Part shown: piece by piece, positions 1 through 6,738 of the stretch
How the letters are laid out: the number at the start of each line of letters is the position of its first letter
Numbering within the stretch: position 1 is the stretch's first letter
Source of the DNA: Nitriliruptoraceae bacterium
GTDB lineage: Bacteria > Actinomycetota > Nitriliruptoria > Nitriliruptorales > Nitriliruptoraceae
Direction: 5' to 3'
Assembly (NCBI GenBank): GCA_007131525.1
Contig: SLQK01000201.1
Location: 1-10,943 of the forward strand
Length of the DNA stretch: 10,943 nucleotides
Position numbers and translations under genes: made by a program
The notes under the pieces: model-generated
Database searches by the model: none
What the model was told of the DNA's origin: nothing
What the model saw: only the letters and a program-made list of their open reading frames with translations

Positions 1-1631
1 CCGGTCGGCTCACCGTCGCCGGTGGTGGGCTGACGGGTCCGGGTGCGGGTGCGGGTCCGGGTCGTTGCCTCGTCGGCGTCCGAGCTCGTCTCCGCGCCCC
101 GATCGGGCTCGGCGGTCTCGGCTCGTGCAGCTCGCCGGCGGTCGCGGTCGGCGTCGCGATCGCGGCCGCGCCCCTCACGCTCGCGGCCTCCCTTGGGGCG
201 CCCGTCGGTGCTGCCGCGCCGCCGCTGGCGGGGACGGTCGGTGTCCTCACCTCGCTCGGCCTCCACCGGGTCGTCGCGTTCCCCCGTCCGGGTGGCGCCG
301 GCCACAGCTCCCGCGGTGGCCGCGGCGGCAGCTGTGGTGACGGCAGCGGTCCGGGCACCCTTGTCCTGGTCCCGAGCCCGGTCAGCCCGGCGTGGCCGCG
401 GGCTGCCGCTGCCTCGCTGACCCTCCCGCTCGCGCGCGTCGGCGGTCGGGCGGTCCCAGGGGCGGGTACTCGGTAGGTCGAACAGCTCCTCGAGCACCGG
501 CGAGGTCGAGAAGACCTGCAGCAGCTCGGCGTCGGTGGCTTCGACCTTCTTGCGGATGACGTTGAGGCGGTCCACCTCGTTGAACTCCGCGAAGGTGATC
601 GCCTTGCCCGACTCACCTGCGCGCGCCGTGCGGCCGATGCGGTGGAGGTACATCTTCTCGTCGTCGGGGCAGTCGTAGTTGACGACGTGGGTGACCCCTT
701 GGACGTCGAGGCCCCGCGCCGCCACCTCGGTGGCGACCAGGACCGTGGCCTTGCCAGCGCGGAACCGGTCCAGATTCTTCTCTCGCTGGGACTGCCGCAG
801 ATCCCCGTGGATCGCGATGGCCGGGGTATCGAGCTCCTCGAGCTCGTTCACCAGACGGTCGGCCATGTGCTTCGTGCGCACGAAGACGTAGACGCCGCCG
901 CGGTCCTCGTCCTGCAGGATCCGCGCCAGGAGTCGTGGCTTGTCCATGCGGTGGACCTGGAAGAAGTACTGCGTGACGTTGTCCGCGGTGGTCTTGACCT
1001 CGTGGTCGGCGCGGGTGAACGTGGGGTGGTTCATGTACCGACGCGCCAGCTTCACGATGGGCGTGGGCATCGTCGCCGAGAACAGCATCGTGTGGCGGTC
1101 GGGTCCCTGGCAGGCCTCGACCAGTCGCTCGACGTCGGGGAGGAACCCCATGTCCAGCATCTCGTCGGCCTCGTCGAGCACCAGCTGGGTCACGTTGCTC
1201 AGGTCGAGGTTCCCACGGTTGAGGTGATCGAGGAGCCGACCGGGCGTGCCGACCACCACGTGGACGCCGCCGGTGAGGGCGTCGATCTGTTCCTCGTAGC
1301 CGACGCCGCCGTAGACGCTGATGGAGCTGATGTCGAGGCTCGTGCCGATCCGAAGGTCCTCGTGGACCTGCAGGCACAGCTCACGGGTCGGGACGATGAC
1401 CAGCGCCTGGGTCACCGCTCGCGACGCGTCGAGGCGTTGGAGCAGCGGGATCCCGAAGGCGAGCGTCTTCCCGGTGCCGGTCCGGGCCTGACCGATGAGG
1501 TCGTGGCCGTCCAGCGCCAGGGGGAGCGTCAGCTCCTGGATCGGGAAGGGGTGGGTGATGCCGCCGGCTTCGAGGGCGTCGCAGAGCGCCGGGTGGACAC
1601 CGAGGTCTCGGAAGGTCTTGGTCACGTGCAT
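1..1631 (-). CDS. DEAD-box ATP-dependent RNA helicase (3' end beyond window)
   Basis: This gene encodes an ATP-dependent RNA helicase that would unwind structured RNA in ribosome assembly, mRNA decay or cold adaptation. I read 543 residues from ATG 1631 before the frame runs off the left edge with no stop. The core is complete: a Q motif near residues 7-32 (PFPIQ), Walker A ARTGTGKT 49-56, PTREL 81-85, TPGR 129-132, DEAD 153-156, SAT 185-187, ATEVAARGLDV 300-310 and HRIGRTARAG 330-339. From about residue 385 a low-complexity tail begins, with an Ala/Thr-rich stretch (427-448), many Arg/Asp/Glu/Gly residues and (TR)5 at 524-533. Basic tails of this kind bind RNA non-specifically in RhlE/CsdA-like helicases. 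No DbpA-type RNA-binding domain is seen before the edge, so the exact subfamily is open. Start: no better in-frame start lies just upstream, and a weak GGA sits 6 nt before the ATG. The gene is divergent from the DUF885 gene. Confidence 0.93.
   Translation of the reverse strand, partial: MHVTKTFRDLGVHPALCDALEAGGITHPFPIQELTLPLALDGHDLIGQARTGTGKTLAFGIPLLQRLDASRAVTQALVIVPTRELCLQVHEDLRIGTSLDISSISVYGGVGYEEQIDALTGGVHVVVGTPGRLLDHLNRGNLDLSNVTQLVLDEADEMLDMGFLPDVERLVEACQGPDRHTMLFSATMPTPIVKLARRYMNHPTFTRADHEVKTTADNVTQYFFQVHRMDKPRLLARILQDEDRGGVYVFVRTKHMADRLVNELEELDTPAIAIHGDLRQSQREKNLDRFRAGKATVLVATEVAARGLDVQGVTHVVNYDCPDDEKMYLHRIGRTARAGESGKAITFAEFNEVDRLNVIRKKVEATDAELLQVFSTSPVLEELFDLPSTRPWDRPTADAREREGQRGSGSPRPRRADRARDQDKGARTAAVTTAAAAATAGAVAGATRTGERDDPVEAERGEDTDRPRQRRRGSTDGRPKGGREREGRGRDRDADRDRRRAARAETAEPDRGAETSSDADEATTRTRTRTRTRQPTTGDGEPT
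34..63. repeat. five tandem hexamers CGGGT(C/G) in the helicase tail
   Basis: Five consecutive hexamers of the form CGGGTC or CGGGTG lie at 34-63. On the minus strand they encode five Thr-Arg dipeptides in the disordered tail of the helicase. The repeat is in frame, so changes in copy number would only lengthen or shorten the basic tail. Confidence 0.85.
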
Positions 1632-1819
1632 CTCTCGTCCGGGCGATCCCCGGCGAGGTCGAGTCGGTGCGCACGCCTGGCGATCGCTGCTGGTCGTTGT
1701 CGCGTCGTCGCGACGGTGTCGGCACACGCGCTCCGCGGGTGCGGCGCCATGGGTGCCTGGGGCGTCGATCGTCTCGCCGCTCGGCGGCGGAGGCCCGGGA
1801 TGCGCTCCCTGAGGCCGTG

Positions 1820-1840
1820 CTGACCATCCACGATGGTCAG
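1820..1840. promoter_or_regulatory. perfect 9-bp inverted repeat, candidate operator
   Basis: CTGACCATC (1820-1828) and GATGGTCAG (1832-1840) are perfect inverted copies separated by CAC. The site lies in the divergent spacer. It would overlap the transcription start expected from the minus-strand TACCCT box at 1842-1847, the geometry of a repressor operator. The regulator is unknown. The same sequence could also fold as a stem in the helicase leader. Confidence 0.5.
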
Positions 1841-1841
1841 G

Positions 1842-1847
1842 AGGGTA
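1842..1847 (-). promoter_or_regulatory. possible -10 box for the helicase gene
   Basis: Read on the minus strand this is TACCCT in the context GGGCTACCCT, a TAnnnT match typical of the main actinobacterial sigma factor. No clear -35 is visible. A near-identical context, GGGCTACCTT, precedes the Bax1-I gene at 10482-10487, which adds some support. Confidence 0.35.
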
Positions 1848-1897
1848 GCCCAGTGAGGCCACGGGCTCGGGGCGCGACGCCGACACGGCCCGGCCAC

Positions 1898-1903
1898 TAG
1901 CGT
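1898..1903 (+). promoter_or_regulatory. possible -10 box for the DUF885 gene
   Basis: TAGCGT at 1898-1903 would place the transcript start near 1910. The leader would then be about 23 nt and would contain GGAG (1922-1925), spaced 7 nt from the GTG start. The -35 is weak (GCGACG at 1874-1879, spacer 18). Confidence 0.4.
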
Positions 1904-1932
1904 CGGGGCTTCCCGCACCCCGGAGCCGCACC

Positions 1933-3678
1933 GTGGAAGCGTCGTTGCAGCGAGCCGAGCGGCTCGTGCTGCGCTACCTCGACCACGTGCGGACGCACGA
2001 GCCGGTGGAATCGACCCGGATCGGGATGACCGAACGCAACGGGTCGCTGCCGGATCTGGCCCCCGCGGCGCTTGCAGCGCGCAGTCGCGATCTGGCGGTC
2101 CTCGCGGCCGAGGTCGGCGCGGCGGCGCGCGAGCTGTCGGTGGTCCCGGGCGGTGCCGCGCGCGAGGCGCGGGGTGATCTGTCGCTGCTGGCCTCCGAGA
2201 TCGAGTTCCGCCAGTTCCAGCTCGATGTGCGTCCCCGGCTGCTCCTGGATCCCCTCGCGGTGCTGGACACGATCGCCGCCGGGATCCACGAGCTGCTCGG
2301 CTGGGACGATGGGACGAGGGAGGACCGCTGCGCCCGCCTGGAGGCAGCTGCCCAGCGAGCTCGTCGTGTCCCGGTGCTCCTGGAGCAGGCGGGTGGCCTG
2401 CTGGTGTCGGCGCCGAGGCCGCACCTCGAGGTGGCGCTGCAACGGCTACCGGGCCTGCTCGAGCTCGTCCGCCACGTCCTGCCGGGTCGGGCCGACCAGC
2501 TGGGGGTCGACGTGTCACCGGCCCGTGACGCCGGGGAGGTCGCTGCCGAGGGGCTCGAGGCCTACGCGGCGCTGCTCGACGAGCTCCGTGGCGACCAGCC
2601 CGGGGAGTGGCGTCTCGGCCCGGAGCAGCACGCCACGCTGCTGAGGTCGGCCCTGGGCACGGTGATGTGGCCGTCGCAGATCGAGGATCGGGCCCGTACC
2701 TGGATCAGACGGACCCGGGCGCGGCTGGTGGAGCTGGCCGGTGCCACCTGGTCGGACCGCCTGCCCGGTGTGCCGCGGCCGGACGACGAGGACGTCCTCA
2801 TCCGCTGCTCCCTGGAGGCCATCGCACGGACGGCGGTGTCCCGGGATGAGCTGCTGGTGGAGGCCCGCCGGGCGATCGCGGAAGCGCGGGCCTTCGCCAC
2901 CGGCTCCGGGCTGACCGATGTGCCGCCGGCGGAGCGGCTCCGGATCCGCGAGCTCCCCGCCTACCTGCGCGGCCTCGCCGTGGCGTTCGTCACCCAGCCC
3001 CCGCCACTGCGCCCGGAGACCGGGTGCACCTACTACCTGTCCCCGGTCCCGTCGGGCTGGGATGGTGCCCAGGCGGCGGCCTTCCTCAGGGCCTACAACC
3101 CTGCAGCCCTACGCTCCCTGGCCATCCACGAGGGCTACCCGGGCCACGTGGTGCAGCTCGAGCACGCCTCCCGGCACCCACGGCTGGCCCGGCGCCTGCT
3201 CGCCCGGCCGGTGTTCGCCGAGGGGTGGGCCGTCTACATCGAGCGCGAGGTGGTCCGCGCTGGCTTCGCCGAGGACGGGGCGTCGACCGTCACCGCGGCG
3301 GACTACCAGGTGATCCAACTGTGCAACGAGCTGCGGATCGCTGCCACCGCCCTCGTCGACGTGGGGTTGCACGCCGCCACGCTGACCGAGCAGGAGGCGG
3401 TCGATCTCCTGCGCCGGACCGCCTACCAGGAGCCAGCGGAGGCGCGGGCGACGGTCTCGCGGGCCCAGGTCACCGCCGGGCAGCTCAGCTCCTACTTCGT
3501 CGGGGGGGAGGAGCTGACCGACCTTCGCGTCCAGGTCGAGGCCCGCGCAGGGTCGGGGTTCGACCTGCGCACCTTCCACCAGCGGCTGCTGTCCCACGGC
3601 ACGCCGACCGTGTCGGTGGTGGCCGCTGCCCTCGCCGACGAGGCCCCAGCGCACCGGCCCTTCGCTGCGACGGCCTGA
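1933..3678 (+). CDS. DUF885 family protein, predicted zinc metallopeptidase
   Basis: This 581-residue protein matches the DUF885 family (PF05960). That family looks like a zinc-dependent peptidase, but most members have no defined substrate. The signature HEGYPGH lies at 399-405, with H399, E400 and H405 as likely metal and catalytic residues. It is followed by AEGWAVY (429-435), whose E430 is a good candidate third ligand. Other family-like segments are YYLSPVP near 367-373 and the late RAQVTAGQLSSYFVGGEEL block at 510-528. The N-terminal half is helical and charged. I see no signal peptide or membrane segment, so a cytoplasmic location is likely. The GTG start is supported by GGAG at 1922-1925, spaced 7 nt. 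The length is normal for the family. The gene stands alone, divergent from the helicase, and the context does not reveal a substrate. Confidence 0.9.
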   Translation: MEASLQRAERLVLRYLDHVRTHEPVESTRIGMTERNGSLPDLAPAALAARSRDLAVLAAEVGAAARELSVVPGGAAREARGDLSLLASEIEFRQFQLDVRPRLLLDPLAVLDTIAAGIHELLGWDDGTREDRCARLEAAAQRARRVPVLLEQAGGLLVSAPRPHLEVALQRLPGLLELVRHVLPGRADQLGVDVSPARDAGEVAAEGLEAYAALLDELRGDQPGEWRLGPEQHATLLRSALGTVMWPSQIEDRARTWIRRTRARLVELAGATWSDRLPGVPRPDDEDVLIRCSLEAIARTAVSRDELLVEARRAIAEARAFATGSGLTDVPPAERLRIRELPAYLRGLAVAFVTQPPPLRPETGCTYYLSPVPSGWDGAQAAAFLRAYNPAALRSLAIHEGYPGHVVQLEHASRHPRLARRLLARPVFAEGWAVYIEREVVRAGFAEDGASTVTAADYQVIQLCNELRIAATALVDVGLHAATLTEQEAVDLLRRTAYQEPAEARATVSRAQVTAGQLSSYFVGGEELTDLRVQVEARAGSGFDLRTFHQRLLSHGTPTVSVVAAALADEAPAHRPFAATA

Positions 3679-3686
3679 CCCGGCAA

Positions 3687-3707
3687 CTGTGAGCGCTCAG
3701 CGCACAG
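3687..3707. terminator. stem-loop just after the DUF885 gene, possible terminator
   Basis: CTGT-GA-GCGC, loop TCA, then GCGC-ACAG forms an interrupted stem that starts 9 nt after the stop codon. It contains the 10-bp palindrome TGAGCGCTCA (3690-3699). No U-tract follows, so intrinsic termination is uncertain. The palindrome may instead be a protein-binding site. Confidence 0.35.
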
Positions 3708-3777
3708 AATGCAACGCTCCGTAGCTGTTCGACCGCCATCGGTGTTCTGGGTCTGGCTGTGTCACGGATGTGGCCGC

Positions 3778-3783
3778 TAAGGT
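3778..3783 (+). promoter_or_regulatory. possible -10 box upstream of the repeat-linker gene
   Basis: TAAGGT fits the TAnnnT pattern and lies in the spacer about 20 bp before a strong hairpin. No credible -35 is seen at 16-19 bp. Confidence 0.3.
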
Positions 3784-3803
3784 GTCCGCGTGGGTCAGGA
3801 TGG

Positions 3804-3839
3804 GCAGTGGAACCGTCCTCAGCGTCCGGTTGCCACTGC
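3804..3839 (+). ncRNA. strong hairpin, candidate leader element or small RNA
   Basis: GCAGTGGAACCG (3804-3815) pairs with CGGTTGCCACTGC (3827-3839). The result is a 12-bp stem with one bulged G (3832) and an 11-nt loop (3816-3826). It begins about 20 nt after the TAAGGT box. It matches no RNA family I can name, and no U-tract follows. It could be part of a regulatory leader, a processed small RNA, or a distal terminator for the DUF885 transcript. Confidence 0.35.
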
Positions 3840-3977
3840 GGGGACCGTGCAGACCCACCGTGTGCCTCCGGCGACGCGGACCTGGGTGCGCGTCGCTCGG
3901 GACCAGGCCACGGCTCGATGATCGCGCAGCTCGTTGGGGCAGACGGGGAGGTGGACCGTGAGCGGGACGGCCCGGCC

Positions 3978-4937
3978 ATGCTGACCCCCGAGGATGGTGA
4001 GATCGAGCGCGCCATCGCGTCCGTGGCCGGGGTCGCCTCCGCGTCGTTGCGGCGGGACCCGGCGACGGGTCGGACCCGGCTACGCCTGAAGCTCAAGCCA
4101 GGCGAGGACGCGGAACAGGCCACCTGGGCGGTCGCGGCCACCCTCCGTGAGCGGTTCGGCATCGCGCTCGATCCCGACGCCATCCGGCCGGTGCTGACCG
4201 TCGACGAGGTCGCGCCGGCCGCGCAGGACGAGAGCACCGTCCCACCAGGGCAGGACACCGCTGCCGTCGGGGGTGAGGAGGACACCGCTGCCGTCGGGGG
4301 CGAGGAGGACACCGCTGCCGTCGGGGGTGAGGAGGACACCTCGGCTGCGGCCGAGGAGGCCCCGGGACCCTTCGCCCCCGGTCCTGAGGTGGCACCACCG
4401 ACGGCGCCACCTGCCCCGCCGCCCCCTCCGGTCACGACGGTCCCGCTGGTCCCACCGACAGCCACGCGTCCCGAGGAGGCCACCGACACGCCTGGGGCAG
4501 ATGACCGGGCGGGGCAGCAGGCACGGGCGAGGATCACCCGCCTCGACGTCCAGCGTGGCGACCACCGGGTCGAGGTCAGTGTCGGCCTTCGTCACGGGGA
4601 GATCAGCGCCGAGGGGGTGGCACGGGCAGCCCTGACCGCCCGCAGCGTCCAACGCGCGATCGCCGAGGCGACGGCGTCGGCGCTGCAGCAGCTGATCGCG
4701 GCGCCGTTGCTGATCGCGATCGACCGGGTCGACGTCGAGCCGGCGGCCGATCCCGCACGCGCGCTGGTCACCCTCACGCTGATGGCTGATCGCGGGGAGG
4801 AGGAGCTGATCGGCGTGTCGCTGGTCCGCGGTCAGCCGGACCACGCGGTCGTGCGTGCCACGCTGGATGCCTGCAACCGTCGCCTGGCACGCTTCCTCGA
4901 CCCCTCGCCGACGGGGCCGCTCGTTCCCGCCAGCTGA
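3978..4937 (+). CDS. unrecognised two-domain protein with tandem-repeat linker
   Basis: I do not recognise this 319-residue protein. Three parts are visible. Residues 1-75 form a small alpha/beta-like domain (ERAIASVAGVASASL, then RLRLKLKPG, then ATWAVAATLRERFGI). Residues 92-180 are a low-complexity linker: three DTAAVGGEE repeats (93-119), an acidic stretch, then Pro-rich sequence including six consecutive prolines (146-151). Residues 183-307 form a second alpha/beta domain, with strands near 185-204 and 246-270 and a final helix ATLDACNRRLARFL (294-307). That strand-then-helix ending faintly recalls the 2-isopropylmalate synthase regulatory fold, but this is only an impression. There is no signal peptide, membrane segment or catalytic motif. 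ATG 3978 is chosen because the domain begins there. In-frame ATG 3918 and GTG 3951 are real alternatives, and no start has a strong ribosome-binding site. It converges with the acyl-CoA dehydrogenase gene. Confidence 0.75.
   Translation: MLTPEDGEIERAIASVAGVASASLRRDPATGRTRLRLKLKPGEDAEQATWAVAATLRERFGIALDPDAIRPVLTVDEVAPAAQDESTVPPGQDTAAVGGEEDTAAVGGEEDTAAVGGEEDTSAAAEEAPGPFAPGPEVAPPTAPPAPPPPPVTTVPLVPPTATRPEEATDTPGADDRAGQQARARITRLDVQRGDHRVEVSVGLRHGEISAEGVARAALTARSVQRAIAEATASALQQLIAAPLLIAIDRVDVEPAADPARALVTLTLMADRGEEELIGVSLVRGQPDHAVVRATLDACNRRLARFLDPSPTGPLVPAS
4254..4334 (+). repeat. three 27-bp tandem repeats coding DTAAVGGEE
   Basis: Three head-to-tail 27-bp units lie at 4254-4280, 4281-4307 and 4308-4334. 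They are identical except for one T-to-C change (GGTGAG to GGCGAG) in the middle copy, which is silent at glycine. A partial fourth unit (GACACC) follows at 4335. The unit length is a multiple of three, so expansion or contraction keeps the reading frame. The near-identity at DNA level suggests recent duplication or ongoing slippage. Confidence 0.95.
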
Positions 4938-4947
4938 CGAGGTCCGG

Positions 4948-4966
4948 ACCGGCCCGGCGTGCCGGT
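4948..4966. terminator. stem-loop between convergent genes
   Basis: ACCGGC (4948-4953) and GCCGGT (4961-4966) form a 6-bp stem with a 7-nt loop, next to the 10-bp palindrome GGTCCGGACC (4941-4950). It sits in the 32-bp gap between two converging stop codons, where a bidirectional terminator is expected. There is no U-tract on either strand. Confidence 0.4.
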
Positions 4967-4969
4967 GGC

Positions 4970-6688
4970 TCATCCTCGCAGTGGCAGCGCCTCGTCGCGG
5001 GCGAGGGCGGCATCCTCGGTCAGTCGTTCGCCGGCCGGCTCCAGCAGGTCCAGGCCTTGGGCGGTGAACCGCCGGGCGACCGCGATGCCGCGGCCGTCGC
5101 CGTGGTGGTCCAGGTCGTGCTGAGCCTGGGCCGCGAGCAACGCCGCCTGCAGGCTGCGGCCCAGCGTCAGGGCGAACCGTCGGGCACCGTGCTCCATGGC
5201 GGGCCGGCCGTGGTCGCTCGCGGTCCGCAGCCAGGCGACCGCCGCGTCCGCCGCATCCATCGCCTGCTGGCCGATCGTCGCCAGCTGCGGGTCCGTGGTG
5301 GCCGACGCCGCCCGCCGGATCTCGTCGAGGTAGCCGGGCAGGGTCTCCTCACGCTGCAGGGCGCGGAGCACGTCCAGTGACAGGACGTTGGTGGTCCCCT
5401 CCCAGATCGGCAGCACCTGGGCGTCCCGCAGGAGCTGGGGCAGGTGGGTGTCCTCGATGTAGCCGGCGCCCCCGAAGGCCTCGAGCCCCTCACTCGTCCC
5501 GGCGACGGCCTGCTTCCCGGTGGTCAACTTCGTGATCGGCAGCAGCAGGCGCAGGGCCGCGCGTTCCAGGTCGGTGGCCACGCCGGCCTCCTCGCGGCCG
5601 AGCAGGGCCACGGTTCGGAACACCAGCTGGAGGCTCGACTCGTGCTCGACCCGCAGCCAGGCCAGGGTCGCCTGGTGCAGCGGGTGGTCGATGATCGCGC
5701 CGCCGAAGGCATCGCGCCGCGTGGCGTAGTCGCGGGCGAGCGCCAGGGCCCGTCGCAGCGAGCTCGCGGCGATCACCGAGTTCCACAGCCGCGTGATCGC
5801 CAGCATCGGGGTGATGGCCCGGGTGCCGTCCGACGGTGTGCCGACGAGGTGGGCGACCGTGCCCTCCAGGGCGAGCTCCGCGGTGGGCATCTGGCGGGTG
5901 CCGAGCTTGTCCTTCAGCCGCAGCACCCGCACGCCGTTGAGCCGGTCCTGCTCGTCGCGGACCTCGAGGTAGAACATCGCCAGGCCCCGCCCGCCCGGGC
6001 CGTTGCCCTCGGGGCGTGCGAGGGTCAGGGCCATGTCCGCGGTGACAGCGGAGGTGAACCACTTGGTGCCGGTCAGGCGCCAGATCGCCCCGTCCTGGAC
6101 CGCCACGGTCTCCGATCGGCCCACGTCGGAGCCACCGGCTCGCTCGGTCATCCACTGGCCCGAGGTCCAGGCCTGCTCCGGGTCCCGGCTGGTCAGCCGG
6201 GGCAGTGCGCGATCGATCAGGGCCCGGTCACCGTGGGCGAGCAGGGTCGCCGCCGCCCCGTCGGTCATGGCGAACGGGCAGGAGTACAGCGCGCTGGAGG
6301 GCCCGTACAACGACACCAGCGCCATCTGGTGGACGCGGGAGTGCTCCCCGTGGACCCGCTCGTAGGCCGTGGCCACCACGCCGGCGCGCTTGCCGACGTC
6401 GCCGATGCGTTCCCACACCGGGGACACCTCGACGTCGTCGATGCGGTTGCCCCAGGCGTCGAAGGGCCGCAGCCGGGGTTCGTGGGCGGGTGTGTCGCAC
6501 TCGTCGGACCACTGCTTCAGATCGGTCGCCGCGAGCAGGCCCATCTCGGCCAGCGACGGGGTGATCTCGTCCTGGACCTCGGGGGGCAGGGTGCGCGCCA
6601 GCAGCCGCCGCAGCGCGGTGTCCTCGGCCCACTCGTCACGCAGACGGGGTGGGTCCTGGAGGTGTCCGAGTCGCTCCACGGTCGTCAT
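4970..6688 (-). CDS. AidB-like acyl-CoA dehydrogenase family flavoprotein
   Basis: This 572-residue protein belongs to the acyl-CoA dehydrogenase superfamily and most resembles AidB, the flavoprotein induced in the E. coli adaptive response to alkylation; that protein is about 540 residues. Hallmarks are FDAWGNRIDD (76-85), GPSSALYSCPFAMTDGAA (129-146), QWMTERAGGSDVG (178-190), TGTKWFTSA (206-214), FGGAGYIEDTHLPQLLRD (405-422) and VLPIWEGTTNVLSLD (425-439). E430 sits in the segment that holds the catalytic glutamate of many acyl-CoA dehydrogenases. FAD binding and a cytoplasmic location are expected. The AidB substrate is not settled, and a DNA-protective role is known family biology rather than visible here. 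About 110 helical residues follow the core, as in AidB. GGAGAGGGAG about 7 nt upstream of the ATG is a good ribosome-binding site. It lies 72 bp downstream of the RNA methyltransferase gene and may be partly co-transcribed with it. Confidence 0.9.
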   Translation of the reverse strand: MTTVERLGHLQDPPRLRDEWAEDTALRRLLARTLPPEVQDEITPSLAEMGLLAATDLKQWSDECDTPAHEPRLRPFDAWGNRIDDVEVSPVWERIGDVGKRAGVVATAYERVHGEHSRVHQMALVSLYGPSSALYSCPFAMTDGAAATLLAHGDRALIDRALPRLTSRDPEQAWTSGQWMTERAGGSDVGRSETVAVQDGAIWRLTGTKWFTSAVTADMALTLARPEGNGPGGRGLAMFYLEVRDEQDRLNGVRVLRLKDKLGTRQMPTAELALEGTVAHLVGTPSDGTRAITPMLAITRLWNSVIAASSLRRALALARDYATRRDAFGGAIIDHPLHQATLAWLRVEHESSLQLVFRTVALLGREEAGVATDLERAALRLLLPITKLTTGKQAVAGTSEGLEAFGGAGYIEDTHLPQLLRDAQVLPIWEGTTNVLSLDVLRALQREETLPGYLDEIRRAASATTDPQLATIGQQAMDAADAAVAWLRTASDHGRPAMEHGARRFALTLGRSLQAALLAAQAQHDLDHHGDGRGIAVARRFTAQGLDLLEPAGERLTEDAALARDEALPLRG

Positions 6689-6721
6689 CGGTCGCTCCCT
6701 CTCCGTCGGCCGGCGGGCAAC

Positions 6722-6731
6722 GGAACGTTCC
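6722..6731. promoter_or_regulatory. perfect palindrome GGAACGTTCC in the AidB-like gene leader
   Basis: This 10-bp perfect palindrome lies 33 bp upstream of the start codon. It falls at about +1 to +10 relative to the start expected from the minus-strand TACGGT box at 6739-6744. That is a natural repressor-operator position. It does not match the actinobacterial LexA box, which has GAAC and GTTC separated by four bases. Confidence 0.4.
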
Positions 6732-6738
6732 CGAGGAC

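Larger units (their letters stand above)
1632..1932. other. divergent spacer between helicase and DUF885 gene; probable long helicase leader
   Basis: This 301-bp spacer has no convincing gene; its short open frames have poor composition and no recognisable product. If the minus-strand -10-like box at 1842-1847 is used, the helicase mRNA has a leader of roughly 200 nt. The leader contains a perfect hairpin at 1699-1714 (GTCGCG, loop TCGT, CGCGAC). On the plus strand a short leader serves the DUF885 gene. Long structured leaders are known for some bacterial cold-shock and DEAD-box helicase genes; applying that here is inference. Confidence 0.5.
3679..3977 (+). other. spacer with possible promoter and structured leader
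   Basis: This 299-bp stretch has no convincing coding content. Its third-position bias is weak, and frames extending upstream of 3918 give Cys/Arg/Pro-rich sequence with no recognisable product. It holds the stem-loop after DUF885, a TAAGGT box (3778-3783) and a strong hairpin (3804-3839). If TAAGGT is used, the next gene has a structured leader of roughly 130-190 nt, depending on its true start. Confidence 0.5.

Noticed and set aside
642..1823. A 393-codon plus-strand open frame over the helicase gene
   Set aside because: It is antisense to a helicase with all motifs intact, and it has no recognisable domain or ribosome-binding site.
3796..3850. GTCAGGAT and GCCACTG segments reminiscent of a cobalamin riboswitch
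   Set aside because: The order and spacing of the B12-box elements are wrong, and GCCACTG is one arm of the simple hairpin at 3804-3839.
3759..3917. Upstream extension of the repeat-linker protein to 3759
   Set aside because: The extra residues are Cys/Arg/Pro-rich without conserved pattern, and they cross the promoter-like box and the strong hairpin.
4254..4340. Tandem repeats considered as a CRISPR array
   Set aside because: The units are directly adjacent without spacers and encode an in-frame peptide repeat.
6722..6731. GGAACGTTCC considered as a LexA (SOS) box
   Set aside because: The actinobacterial SOS box needs GAAC and GTTC separated by four bases. Here they overlap directly.
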